The notes under the pieces: model-generated
Told to the model about the DNA's origin: nothing
Seen by the model: the letters and a program-made list of their open reading frames with translations, nothing else
Databases searched by the model: none
Position numbers and translations under genes: made by a program
In this document: positions 9,754-17,579 of the stretch, piece after piece
Layout: each line of letters opens with the position of its first letter
How positions within the stretch are numbered: position 1 is the first letter of the stretch
NCBI GenBank assembly: GCA_039935415.1
Contig: JBDTKH010000028.1
Location: 62,001-126,000, forward strand
Source of the DNA: Palsa-870 sp039935415
GTDB lineage: Bacteria; Chloroflexota; Dormibacteria; Dormibacterales; Dormibacteraceae
Direction of reading: 5' to 3'
DNA length: 64,000 nt

Positions 9754-10740
9754 ATGGATGGCCGGGGTCGGGTCGAAGCTACGCTGGCGCTTGGCGTCGC
9801 CGATCGCCCGCCGGTTGGCGCGTGGGGACACACATATCGCGAGGAGTGGTCGCCCGAGTCGCTGGCGGCGATCACCGTCAAGCGGGCGCGCCAGTTCGGC
9901 TGGGACTTCGTGAAGTTCCAGCCGCGGGCGAGCTCGTTCGCCGAGGCGTTCGGATCGGTGTACAAGCCGGCCGGGCACCCGTTCAAGGGCCCGGTCCTCG
10001 TCAGCGCAGCAGTGCCGGACCTGGAGTCGTGGCGCAACGTCTCGATGGTCAACCGCAAGGCGCTGGACGAGCAGGTGGAATCGATTGGCATCACGGCTCG
10101 CGAGCTGGGCGCGGGCGTGCCGGTGATCCAGACCGTTTTCAGCCCCATCACAGTGGCGGGCTACCTGGTCGGCAAGTCACAGTCGCGCGTCGTACGCGAG
10201 CTGCGCAAGCACCCGGAGCTGGTGCGACCGGCGCTGGACAGGATCGCCGAGGCACTGGTGGACTTCAGCCGCCGGTCGGTCGGGGCGGGCGCGGCCGGAA
10301 TCTTCTACGCGATCTCGGGCTACACCAGCAGAGGCGTGATGCCCGAGCAGGTGTACCGAGATCTCGTCCTGCCTTACGACGTGGACGTGCTGAAACGGCT
10401 TCCGGCTGGTGCGTGGTTCAACGTCGTGCACCTGTGCGGGTCCAACCTGAACTTCGAGCTTTCGCGCGAGATGCCGGCGCAGGCGGTGAGCTGGTCGATC
10501 CACAACCAGGGCAACCCGTCGCTCGTCGAGGGCCGAAAGATCTCAGGGCGCGCAGTGATGGGTGGGCTCGGCCAGCGTGCGAGCCTGCTCTACGGGCCGC
10601 CGCCGGAGGTTGAGGCCGAGGTGCGCAAAGCGGTCGAGGAGACAGGCGGGCGCGGGCTCCTGCTGGCGCCCGGGTGTTCAGTACCACCACGCGCGAAGGA
10701 CATCAACCTCGCAGCGATGGTGACGGCAATAGCGGCATGA
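9754..10740 (+). CDS. Uroporphyrinogen decarboxylase (URO-D) family protein
   Basis: This 328-residue protein has the URO-D TIM-barrel fold: FVKFQPRAS, TVFSPITVAGYL, GIFYAISGYTSRGVMPEQVYRDLVLPYD, VHLCGSN, SIHNQGNPSLVEGRKISGRAVMGGLG and GLLLAPGCSVPP. True HemE has an N-terminal RQAGRYLPEYR-like motif that contacts substrate carboxylates. Here that place reads GAWGHTYREEW, so it is probably not the canonical haem-pathway enzyme. Related URO-D family members act on cobamide or corrinoid methyl transfer or have unknown substrates. The ATG at 9754 leaves 24 bp to the divergent gene. It overlaps the next gene as ATGA. Confidence 0.83.
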   Translation: MDGRGRVEATLALGVADRPPVGAWGHTYREEWSPESLAAITVKRARQFGWDFVKFQPRASSFAEAFGSVYKPAGHPFKGPVLVSAAVPDLESWRNVSMVNRKALDEQVESIGITARELGAGVPVIQTVFSPITVAGYLVGKSQSRVVRELRKHPELVRPALDRIAEALVDFSRRSVGAGAAGIFYAISGYTSRGVMPEQVYRDLVLPYDVDVLKRLPAGAWFNVVHLCGSNLNFELSREMPAQAVSWSIHNQGNPSLVEGRKISGRAVMGGLGQRASLLYGPPPEVEAEVRKAVEETGGRGLLLAPGCSVPPRAKDINLAAMVTAIAA

Positions 10741-11138
10741 CGCGCGTGGCCGGCCTCGCCGAGATCGTGCTGTGGGTGAAGGACATGGAAGGGGCGCTTC
10801 AGTTCTATCGCGACCAGCTCGGGATGGAGTTGATCTCCAGACCGGAGCTGCCGAACAAGTTCCTTAAGGTCGCCGAGCCCATCGACGGCGTCCCGCAGAT
10901 GATCGTGCTGATCCCGCATCCGGACCAGGCCTTCGTGTTTCCGCCCGAGAGACAAAAGCGGACCCTTCACCACCTCGCGTTTCGCGTCAGCCACCGCGAG
11001 TACGAGGAGTTGGAGATCGCCTTCATCGAGGCGGGCGTCGAGGTGCGGCACGGCGTCCATCCGGTGCTGATAGGCGTGCGTACGTTCTACGTGGACGACC
11101 CGGACGGCAACGAATGCGAATTCATATCTCCTGAGTAG
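10737..11138 (+). CDS. VOC-family (glyoxalase/dioxygenase fold) protein
   Basis: The 133 residues carry two VOC beta-alpha-beta-beta-beta modules: AEIVLWVKDMEGALQFYRDQLGMEL at the N-terminus and LHHLAFRVSHREYEELEIAFIEAGVEV later, ending in VRTFYVDDPDGNECEFI. Candidate metal ligands (H in LHHLAF, E in NECEF) are present. These enzymes bind a divalent metal and act on varied substrates, so the reaction cannot be assigned. Its ATG overlaps the URO-D stop as ATGA, so the two are co-translated and may share a pathway. Confidence 0.85.
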   Translation: MTRVAGLAEIVLWVKDMEGALQFYRDQLGMELISRPELPNKFLKVAEPIDGVPQMIVLIPHPDQAFVFPPERQKRTLHHLAFRVSHREYEELEIAFIEAGVEVRHGVHPVLIGVRTFYVDDPDGNECEFISPE

Positions 11139-11171
11139 GGAGTCGGGGAGACCGCCATCGGGCCTGGAGAC

Positions 11172-11684
11172 TCAGCCCGTTGCCGGCTTCGGTTCGACGG
11201 CCGGACCGCGTGTGCCGACGGCCACCGCAACGCCGGCGAGCGCGGCGATGGTTCCGACGATCAGCGTCAGCGGCTCGGGCAAATGAAAGCCAAGCAATCC
11301 GTCGACCGAGTACGGGCCGGGTCCTGTCAACGCCAGAGCGACTGCCGCGGCGATGAGCGCAAGGTTGAACTCGTAGCCGCGCTTGCCGTTCCAGAAGCCG
11401 TTTGGCCAGTGGACGAGCGCGATCGCCACGAGCATCGCCGCGACGATGGCGAAGTTGCCGAGCGGCGACAGTAGCCCGAGTGCAAGGGCAAGCCCGCCCA
11501 GCAGCTCGGAGAGCGCCGAGGCCCAGGCCCACGGGACAGGAGGGCGGATGCGCATGCGGGTCATGCCCGCGGTCCATCCGGTCATGCCTGGGCCACCCCA
11601 CCAGCCGAAGACTTTCTGCCCGCCATGTGCGGCGACCATCAGGCCGATGACGAGGCGGAGCACCAGGAGTCCCACCGCGGTCAT
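11172..11684 (-). CDS. DoxX-family membrane protein
   Basis: This 170-residue integral membrane protein has four hydrophobic helices. It carries the DoxX signature near the N-terminus (LLVLRLVIGLMVAAHGGQKVFGWWGG), the SALSELLGGLALALGLLSPLG helix, and HWPNGFWNGKRGYEFNLALIAAAVALALTGPGPYSVD. DoxX proteins are small membrane proteins sometimes linked to terminal oxidases or thiol redox homeostasis; a specific role cannot be read here. The ATG at 11684 is chosen because upstream in-frame sequence is not hydrophobic and overlaps the neighbouring gene. Confidence 0.85.
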   Translation of the reverse strand: MTAVGLLVLRLVIGLMVAAHGGQKVFGWWGGPGMTGWTAGMTRMRIRPPVPWAWASALSELLGGLALALGLLSPLGNFAIVAAMLVAIALVHWPNGFWNGKRGYEFNLALIAAAVALALTGPGPYSVDGLLGFHLPEPLTLIVGTIAALAGVAVAVGTRGPAVEPKPATG

Positions 11685-11710
11685 CCCGATAAGTCTCGCA
11701 TGCGTGGCTC

Positions 11711-12865
11711 CTAGGGAATTGAAGCGGCGCTCAACTCTTTTGAGGCCGGGACCACTGGGTGGCGCTGCGACATGCTGTGGACGAGCAAGGCCAGCGGTAT
11801 GGCGGCCGCGACGAGGATGGCGGAAACCGGAAAGATCAGCCCGAGCCATCCACCGACCCACGCGACACCGAGCAATGCATTGCGCAGCACGCCGCCGCGC
11901 AAACGGAGGATCAACCAGACCGGCACCAGCAGCATCATCAGGTCGCCGGGTGTCATGTGGTGGTTGATCAGGAACGATCCCATCACACCCACCGCGATGA
12001 CCGGTTCGGGGCCGTCGTGCCGCAGCCGCCACGCGATCAAAATCGTTGCGGCGGCGATCAGGATCGCCGCCGCGAGCCAGGCGGTGTCCCCGCCCAGGAT
12101 CGGGACCAACGACCACCTGAGCGAGTACGTGTTGGCGGCGAAGCTGATCGACAGCGAGATGTAGGCCCTGATTCCGTCGACGCCAAGGCTCACGCACGAC
12201 GCGACGACGAGGAGAAGCGCGGCCACGAGCCAGGACAGGAAGACGCGTCGATATCCCGCCGCCAGCAGCACCAGAGGAACCAGTAAGACCAGGGTCGGTT
12301 TCAGCAGTCCGATCGACAGGACGAGGCCCGCCGCGGTCTGCCGGTCATCACGGATGAATTTCCAGGTCAGGGCGAGGGACAGGATCACCAGGGGCGCGAC
12401 GGGGGCCGAAACAACGAGCAGGTACGCGGGGAGAAAGCCCAGCCACGAAGCCATGAACAGGACGCGGGAATAGCGTCCGCTCGGAGCGAGCAGCAGGCTG
12501 CTGATCGCGACCGCCGCGATCATCGAGCCGCTCCAGATCCACAGCGCCAGCGGGTATGGCACCAACGCGAGTGGCGCAAGTAGCCACGCGAAGGGCGGCG
12601 GATTGACGACCGAGTAGAACGGTGCAGTTGAAAACAGGGCGTGCAGCGAGCTCTCCTGGATCACGGGGTCGTAAATGCGCTGGTAGCCGTAGGTCATGCC
12701 GGCTTTGGCGAACGTGTAGAAGTAGACGAAGTCCGGCCAGCCCGAAGGTGCGCGGATCACCTGGTAGACGTTGTAGAGCACGAGGTCGAAAAGCGCGACG
12801 AGCACGCCGGCTCGCCAACGTCGCTGCCATGGTCGCAGGCTCGATGACACTGTTGCCGCGGCCAT
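11711..12865 (-). CDS. GT87-type polytopic membrane glycosyltransferase-like protein
   Basis: This 384-residue protein has about nine to ten membrane helices. The N-terminal FDLVLYNVYQVIRAPSGWPDFVYFYTFAKAG and the NPPPFAWLLAPLALVPYPLALWIW segment are typical of the GT87 (DUF2029) family. Actinobacterial members are polyprenyl-phosphate-mannose-dependent alpha-mannosyltransferases of cell-envelope glycans. The Asp of PDFVYFY is the candidate catalytic residue in the first extracytoplasmic loop. The substrate is unknown. It lies 26 bp upstream of doxX on the same strand. Confidence 0.82.
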   Translation of the reverse strand: MAAATVSSSLRPWQRRWRAGVLVALFDLVLYNVYQVIRAPSGWPDFVYFYTFAKAGMTYGYQRIYDPVIQESSLHALFSTAPFYSVVNPPPFAWLLAPLALVPYPLALWIWSGSMIAAVAISSLLLAPSGRYSRVLFMASWLGFLPAYLLVVSAPVAPLVILSLALTWKFIRDDRQTAAGLVLSIGLLKPTLVLLVPLVLLAAGYRRVFLSWLVAALLLVVASCVSLGVDGIRAYISLSISFAANTYSLRWSLVPILGGDTAWLAAAILIAAATILIAWRLRHDGPEPVIAVGVMGSFLINHHMTPGDLMMLLVPVWLILRLRGGVLRNALLGVAWVGGWLGLIFPVSAILVAAAIPLALLVHSMSQRHPVVPASKELSAASIP

Positions 12866-12958
12866 GTGGGGTGCGACAACGTTAAGGGAACGATCCGCCC
12901 GTGTTTCGCCCTGAGCGGCACTACTTCGAGTCGGCGCGCTACCTTAGGCCACGGGAGA

Positions 12959-13033
12959 GGGCCCGTAGCTCAGCCTGGTTAGAGCGGCCGACTCATAATC
13001 GGCTGGTCGATGGTTCGAATCCATCCGGGCCCA
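12959..13033 (+). tRNA. tRNA with CAT anticodon (elongator Met or Ile2)
   Basis: A complete 75-nt cloverleaf is visible. The acceptor stem pairs GGGCCCG (12959-12965) with CGGGCCC (13026-13032), with discriminator A at 13033. The D-arm is GCTC...GAGC, the anticodon stem GCCGA/TCGGC has loop CTCATAA, and the T-arm is GATGG/CCATC with TTCGAAT. The anticodon is CAT. The paired first acceptor base excludes an initiator tRNA. Sequence alone does not separate elongator Met from lysidine-modified Ile2; the anticodon-arm and TGGTC variable region resemble Ile2. No CCA is encoded. Confidence 0.95.
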
Positions 13034-13079
13034 CGCCGAACATGAATTCATTGCGAATGTCGATTGACTGGAGGAAGCC

Positions 13080-13433
13080 ATGGCTAGACCGCGAGACGTT
13101 GACGCTTACATAGCGGCGGCGCCCTCGGAGGCGCAGCCGATGCTCCGCCGGCTGCGTGAGGTGATCAAAGCCGCCGCACCGACGGCCGAAGAGAAGATCA
13201 GCTACGGCATGCCGTTCTACGAGTACCACGGGCGGCTGGTGTATTTCGCCGGTTACAAGAATCACGTCGGGCTCTACGCGGCACTCCCGGCGGACAGCAA
13301 GTATTCGAGCGAGCTGAAGAAGTACATCGCTGCCAAGTCCACCGTTCGATTCCCGCTTCGTGACCCTCTGCCCGTCGCGCTGGTGGAGAAGCTGGTCAGG
13401 ACGCGAGTCAAAGAGAACGAAGCAAAGGCGTAA
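13080..13433 (+). CDS. DUF1801 (YdhG-like) protein
   Basis: This 117-residue soluble protein has the DUF1801 pattern: DVDAYIAAAPSEAQPMLRRLREVIKAAAPTAEEKISYGMPFY, then a GRLVYFAGYKNHVGLY strand pair and a C-terminal segment with TVRFPLRDPLPVALVEKLVRTRV. A member in Bacillus (Fra/YdhG) is described as a frataxin-like iron chaperone, but most family members are uncharacterised. A GGAGGAAG Shine-Dalgarno just upstream fixes the ATG at 13080. It lies 46 bp after the tRNA. Confidence 0.88.
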   Translation: MARPRDVDAYIAAAPSEAQPMLRRLREVIKAAAPTAEEKISYGMPFYEYHGRLVYFAGYKNHVGLYAALPADSKYSSELKKYIAAKSTVRFPLRDPLPVALVEKLVRTRVKENEAKA

Positions 13434-13445
13434 TAATTCCCTCGA

Positions 13446-13883
13446 ATGAGGCTCGATTGGGCATTGCTCGCCAGCGCGGCTGAAGGCCCGCCCAACGGTC
13501 TCGTCTACATCCTCGGCGCCGGCATCGACACGCTCGTGCGTGACCAGTACCCGACGATGTTCGGCGGGGCGATGGTGCTCAGGCTGCTCACCACCCGCCT
13601 GGAGTCCGAGCGCCCTCACAAGGTGGAGGTTCACTGTAGCGACGAGGACGGTGGCCCCGTGCTGCCGCAGCCGCTGGTCCTGAACCTCCCGCCTCGACAG
13701 GTTCCGGCGGAGCATCCGCACGGCTGGGACCTGGCGGCGAACATCGTCATCAACCTCACCGGCGTGCGCATCGCACAGCCCGGTCTGTACAACTTCGAGA
13801 TCCTGGTCGACGACCAGCAGGTCCGAACGCTCCCCTTTCGGGCGGTCATGACGACCCACAGCCAGCAGGTGTCCCAGATCTAG
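13446..13883 (+). CDS. DUF6941-like conserved protein
   Basis: The 145 residues start RLDWALLASAAEGPPNGLVYILGAGIDTL. This resembles the DUF6941 family, which begins with a cytosolic beta-sandwich strand pair of the form ALLAdaA...G.lnilGgg. A long run of beta strands follows (VLRLLTTRLESERPHKVEVHC; PGLYNFEILVDDQQVRTLPFRAV). There is no signal peptide or catalytic signature and the function is unknown. It starts 12 bp after the DUF1801 stop and ends 1 bp before the DedA start, so the three genes look like an operon. Confidence 0.7.
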   Translation: MRLDWALLASAAEGPPNGLVYILGAGIDTLVRDQYPTMFGGAMVLRLLTTRLESERPHKVEVHCSDEDGGPVLPQPLVLNLPPRQVPAEHPHGWDLAANIVINLTGVRIAQPGLYNFEILVDDQQVRTLPFRAVMTTHSQQVSQI

Positions 13884-13884
13884 C

Positions 13885-14499
13885 TTGTCGAGCACGCTGA
13901 CGAACCTCGTCGCGAGCTACGGCCTCATCTCCATCTTCGTGCTGATGGCGGGAGAGAGTTGTGGCCTCCCGATCTCGAGTGAGATCGTCGTGCCGCTGGG
14001 CGGGGCGCTCGCCTCGCAGGGAAAGCTCAACTTCTTCTTCGTCGTGCTCGTGGCGAGCCTGGCGAACCTCGCCGGCTCGCTGATCGCGTTTTACCTCACG
14101 AGCCGGTGGGGCGAGCGAGTCGTGCTGAGCCGAGCGGGCCGGCGGGTGGGATTGAGCAAGGGCCACCTGAGGCTTGCGAACCGCTTCTTCACCAGGTTTG
14201 GCCTGTGGGCGGTCTTCGTGGGTCGCCTGCTGCCGATCGTTCGCACGTACATCTCGTTTCCAGCAGGCGTTGCGAAGATGAGCTACCTGCAGTTCAGCCT
14301 CGCGACGATCGCCGGCGCGATCCCCTGGAACTTCGCCCTGGCCTTCGCCGGCTACAAGTTGGGCCAGCACTACCAGCAGGTCGCGACCACGCTCGCGCCC
14401 TTTGCGATCCCAGGAGCCATCCTCGTCGTGCTGCTGCTGGGCGCCGGTTGGTATTTCGGTCGGCGGCTTGGTGAGGACGAGGCCGCGGTCGTCGCCTAG
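13885..14499 (+). CDS. DedA-family membrane protein
   Basis: This 204-residue polytopic protein has the DedA/SNARE-associated fold: GESCGLPISSEIVVPLGGALASQG, YLTSRWGERVVL, then FTRFGLWAVFVGRLLPIVRTYISFPAGVAKMSYLQF and IPWNFALAFAGYKLG. The FxGRxxPxxRxxxSxPAG motif and re-entrant loops are conserved. DedA proteins include flippases that recycle undecaprenyl phosphate or phospholipids. A TTG at 13885, one base after the preceding stop, is the most likely start. The 3' end overlaps the convergent oxidoreductase gene by 4 bp. Confidence 0.92.
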   Translation: MSSTLTNLVASYGLISIFVLMAGESCGLPISSEIVVPLGGALASQGKLNFFFVVLVASLANLAGSLIAFYLTSRWGERVVLSRAGRRVGLSKGHLRLANRFFTRFGLWAVFVGRLLPIVRTYISFPAGVAKMSYLQFSLATIAGAIPWNFALAFAGYKLGQHYQQVATTLAPFAIPGAILVVLLLGAGWYFGRRLGEDEAAVVA

Positions 14500-15620
14500 G
14501 GGCTCTTCGTGAATCGCGCGGCCGCAAAGTGCGAGATGTCTCGTGAGGTCCGCTCGTCGATCACCAGGTCGGCGGCGATGTCGCCGATGATCGGCGCGAA
14601 CTTGAACCCGTGGCCGGAGCATGCGCTGATCAGCACGATGCGCGACTCGTCCGGATGCCGGTCGACGATGAAGTGGCCGTCGGGCGTGTTCGTGTAGAGG
14701 CAGACGGCCGTGCGGGTCACGTGTCGGGTCACTCCGCGCAGGCGCGTCGTGATGAACATTCGGAGCGGGTCCAGGTCGGCGTCGGTGACATCGCGGCGAA
14801 TGGTGTCAGGAGCGGTCGGCTCTCCCTGGTGGTGGCGGGCGATCTTGATCGAGACGCCGTCGAGCGTCGGCAGGCCGTAGATCTCTCCCAGGTCGCCAGT
14901 GTCGCGGATGAAGACCGGAAAACGATCGGGTGATAGCCAGTCGGCGTCGCCCTGGATCCGAAACCACGCCATCACCTGGCGCTCCACGGTGAGCGGGAGC
15001 CAGCCTAGGAGCTCCGACATCCAGGGACCGGTCGCGATCACGGCAGCGTCGAATTGCTCGCGCGTGTCAGCCGTCATCACTTCGACACCGTTGCTGCCGG
15101 CTGCGACCGAGGTAACCCTCACCTTCGATCGCACCTCGCCGCCAGTGGCCGTGATTCGCTCGTTCATCGCCGCGATTGCCGCCTCGGGGCGGAGGAACCC
15201 GGCCTGAGCGTCGAGCACCGCGACGTCGTTGTCACCGACCACGTGGCCCGCATACCGGCGGCGCACCTCGGAGGCATCCAGCACGCGAGCGTCGAGGCCA
15301 TGCTCCTTGACGGCGGCCATCGCGCCTTTCACCGTGTCCGACGACTGCGAGCCGATCATGAGGGCCCCGGTCAGCGTCAGGAGCTGGGTGCCTGACTCAG
15401 CCTCCAGCTCGCGCCAGAGCGGAAACGCCTCCTGCAGCAGCGGCACGTACCAGGGGGCTTCGAGGTAGGCGGTGCGGATGATGCGCGACTCGCCGTGCGA
15501 CGAGCCAAGCGCGTGGGGAGGGGAGTGGCGGTCGAAGCAGACGACCTGGGCGCCCCGCGCCGCCAGCCTCCATCCGGTCGCGGCGCCCATCGCGCCACAG
15601 CCGACCACGGCAACCCGCAA
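14496..15620 (-). CDS. Sarcosine oxidase / N-methyltryptophan oxidase-like flavoprotein
   Basis: This 374-residue DAO-family flavoprotein begins with the Rossmann motif VAVVGCGAMGAATGWRLAARGA. SSHGESRIIRTAYLEAPWYVPLL is characteristic of monomeric sarcosine oxidase and N-methyl-L-tryptophan oxidase. A cysteine near the C-terminus (CSGHGFKFAPIIGDIAADL) sits where MSOX-family members attach FAD covalently. TPDGHFIVDRHP is the second conserved flavin-contact region. The reaction would be oxidative N-demethylation of a secondary amine acid; the exact substrate is unknown. It starts with TTG 3 nt after the lipoyl-domain gene, so the two are probably co-transcribed. Confidence 0.88.
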   Translation of the reverse strand: MRVAVVGCGAMGAATGWRLAARGAQVVCFDRHSPPHALGSSHGESRIIRTAYLEAPWYVPLLQEAFPLWRELEAESGTQLLTLTGALMIGSQSSDTVKGAMAAVKEHGLDARVLDASEVRRRYAGHVVGDNDVAVLDAQAGFLRPEAAIAAMNERITATGGEVRSKVRVTSVAAGSNGVEVMTADTREQFDAAVIATGPWMSELLGWLPLTVERQVMAWFRIQGDADWLSPDRFPVFIRDTGDLGEIYGLPTLDGVSIKIARHHQGEPTAPDTIRRDVTDADLDPLRMFITTRLRGVTRHVTRTAVCLYTNTPDGHFIVDRHPDESRIVLISACSGHGFKFAPIIGDIAADLVIDERTSRDISHFAAARFTKSP

Positions 15621-15623
15621 CAG

Positions 15624-15863
15624 CTACTCGGCTACGACGGTCGCGATCGGCTGGCCAGGTTTCACCGGGTCGCCCACCTCGAGCAGCAGGCGCTCCACGA
15701 TGCCGCTCACGGGGGATGGGATCTCGGCGTTGACCTTGTCGGTGTGCGCCTCCATCAGCGTCTCGCCTTCCGAGACGTGGTCGCCCTGCTTCTTGCTCCA
15801 GGCGCCGACCGTGATCTCCTCCGCTCCTTGCAGCTCGGGCATCACGACCTCGGTTGTGCTCAC
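15624..15863 (-). CDS. Free-standing lipoyl-domain protein
   Basis: The product is about 79 residues and consists of a single biotinyl/lipoyl domain: EVVMPELQGAEEITVGAWSKKQGDHVSEGETLMEAHTDKVNAEIPSPVSG and so on, ending GDPVKPGQPIATVVAE. The TDKVNAEIPSPVSG turn has the Lys-flanking pattern of E2 lipoyl domains (DK-A/V), not the MKM of biotin carriers. No E2 catalytic or peripheral-subunit domain follows. It may be an independent lipoyl carrier or a fragment of an E2. A GTG at 15863 is chosen because the domain begins right after it. It lies 3 nt upstream of the sarcosine-oxidase-like gene. Confidence 0.85.
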   Translation of the reverse strand: MSTTEVVMPELQGAEEITVGAWSKKQGDHVSEGETLMEAHTDKVNAEIPSPVSGIVERLLLEVGDPVKPGQPIATVVAE

Positions 15864-15893
15864 GCGGCTATTCTCGCTTAAGCCTCCCACCCC

Positions 15894-15913
15894 AACCCTC
15901 GCCCCGAAGGGGC
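15894..15913. repeat. Dispersed CTCGCCCCGAAGGGGC-type inverted repeat
   Basis: The intergenic sequence contains CCCTCGCCCCGAAGGGGC, a short inverted repeat (GCCCC-GAA-GGGGC at 15901-15913). Related cores occur between genes at 37881-37896 (CCCTCGCCCCGAAGGG) and 42184-42199 (CTCTCCCCGAAGGGGA). This is the second intergenic repeat type in the window. It may help terminate the upstream ABC-F transcript, but it has no U-tract. Confidence 0.6.
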
Positions 15914-15920
15914 AAAGGGG

Positions 15921-17507
15921 TTAAGCCAGCGAGACGACGTCCAGGAGGTCCTCTTCCCAGTAGTCGACCCGACCTTCGGGCATGAAGAGGACCCGGCCTG
16001 GCTGCAGCGCCTGCACGAACTCGGGGTCGTGGCTGACGATGACCATCGTCCCGGGCCACTCGGCCAGCGCCTTGGCGACGCCTGTGCGCGACGGCGGGTC
16101 CAGGTTGTTGGTCGGCTCGTCGAGCAGCAGGAGGTTGTGCCTCCCCGCCACCAGCAGCGCCAGCGCCAGCTTGGTCTTCTCGCCGCCGGACAGGGTCGAC
16201 GCGTCCTGGCGGGCGATGTCGCCGGTCAGTCCGAATGTTCCCAGCAGCGCGCGCAGCGCCGGCTCCTCGGCGTCCGACTGCTCGCGCATGTGCGTCAGCA
16301 CCGGCACCCCGGCCCGAATCCCTTCGTGCTCCTGCGCGTAGTAACCGAGCGACGCGCCGTGACCCAGCCGGAAACCGCCCGCGTTCGCTTCGCTCTGCCC
16401 GGCCAGGATGCGTAGGAGGCTCGTCTTGCCCGCGCCGTTCAAGCCCATGACCAGCAGGCGCTGCCCGCGCTCGACCTCGAACGTGACGTCGCGAAACACG
16501 AGCGGCCCGCCGTAGCCCTTCGCCAGGCCGGTCACGGTCAGAGCCATACGGCCGCTGTGCGGGGGTGGAGGAAACCGAACCTTCACCTTGCGCTCGCGCT
16601 TGGGAGCCGACACCTGGTCCGCCTTCAGGCGGTCGACTCGCTTGAAGATCGACTTGGCGGTTCGAGCGCGCTTGGCGGTCTGGCGCCGCATGACCTCCGC
16701 CAGGAGGCTCAAGCGATGTATCTCCGACTCCTGGCGCTGCGCCAGCGACGTCAGGCGCTTCTCCGCCAGCGCCCGCGCCTTCTGGTACTGGGAATAGGTG
16801 CCGCGGTACTCGACCATCCGGCCCGCGTCCAGGTGCAGCACGCGGGTAATCGAAGAATCCAGGAGTGCCAGGTCGTGGCTGACCACGATCACAGCGCCGC
16901 GGTAATCGCGCAGGAACGTCACCAGCCACGTCTTGGCGTCGCTGTCGAGATGGTTCGTCGGCTCGTCGAGCAGGAGCAGGTCGGCGTCCGCGAACAGAAC
17001 GCGGGCAAGCTCGACTCGCCGCCGCTCGCCACCCGACAGGACGCTGAGCGGGAGGTCGACCCGGTCGGCTCTCAGCCCCAGGCCGGTGACGATCCGCCGC
17101 GCGTCCGACTCGCTCGAGTAGCCGCCGTCGAGCCGGTATCGCTCCTCGGCTTCCGAGAACTTCTCCACCGTAGCCGGCGAGTGATCGTGCTCGAGCTTCT
17201 TGTGCATCTCGGCCAGGCGGGCCGCGGAGCGGTCGAGCCCTCGTCCGGACAGGATGTGGGACAGAGCTGTTTGGGACGCCTCGGCTCGCGGGCGCGGGTT
17301 CTGAGGTACGTAGCCGAGCGTGCCGCGCCGCAGGACCAGCCCGGCCGCGGGGTCGTCCTCGCCGGCGAGGACCTTGAGCAGGCTCGTCTTTCCCACGCCG
17401 TTGCGCCCAACCAGCCCGACCTTGTCGCCGGCGGCCACGGTGAAGCTCGCGTCCGAGAGCACCCGGCGCGCGACGACGTCGATGGCCAGGTTCCTGACCT
17501 GTAGCAC
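15921..17507 (-). CDS. ABC-F family ATP-binding protein
   Basis: This soluble protein of about 528 residues has two ABC ATPase domains and no membrane segments, as in ABC-F translation factors and ribosome-protection proteins. Domain 1 has Walker A GRNGVGKTSLLK, signature LSGGERRRVELAR and Walker B LLLLDEPTNHLD. Domain 2 has GLNGAGKTSLLR, LSGGEKTKLALAL and LLLLDEPTNNLD. Between them lies the charged, helical P-site tRNA interaction linker (ALAEKRLTSLAQRQESEI...). The GTG at 17507 directly precedes the first strand. An in-frame GTG at 17564 would add 19 residues but leaves only 15 bp to the divergent gene. Confidence 0.92.
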   Translation of the reverse strand: MLQVRNLAIDVVARRVLSDASFTVAAGDKVGLVGRNGVGKTSLLKVLAGEDDPAAGLVLRRGTLGYVPQNPRPRAEASQTALSHILSGRGLDRSAARLAEMHKKLEHDHSPATVEKFSEAEERYRLDGGYSSESDARRIVTGLGLRADRVDLPLSVLSGGERRRVELARVLFADADLLLLDEPTNHLDSDAKTWLVTFLRDYRGAVIVVSHDLALLDSSITRVLHLDAGRMVEYRGTYSQYQKARALAEKRLTSLAQRQESEIHRLSLLAEVMRRQTAKRARTAKSIFKRVDRLKADQVSAPKRERKVKVRFPPPPHSGRMALTVTGLAKGYGGPLVFRDVTFEVERGQRLLVMGLNGAGKTSLLRILAGQSEANAGGFRLGHGASLGYYAQEHEGIRAGVPVLTHMREQSDAEEPALRALLGTFGLTGDIARQDASTLSGGEKTKLALALLVAGRHNLLLLDEPTNNLDPPSRTGVAKALAEWPGTMVIVSHDPEFVQALQPGRVLFMPEGRVDYWEEDLLDVVSLA

Positions 17508-17579
17508 GTCGCCGATGTTACCCGGCGATCCGGCCGGCGTTTGGTCAGGCAGCCGGAAATTCACCCTGGAGGCCGTCGA

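Noticed and set aside
9754..10740. Calling this gene hemE
   Set aside because: The N-terminal substrate-carboxylate motif of HemE is replaced, so only the superfamily is supported.
12959..13033. Initiator tRNA-fMet
   Set aside because: The first acceptor base pair is a normal G-C and the anticodon stem lacks the three consecutive G-C pairs of initiators.
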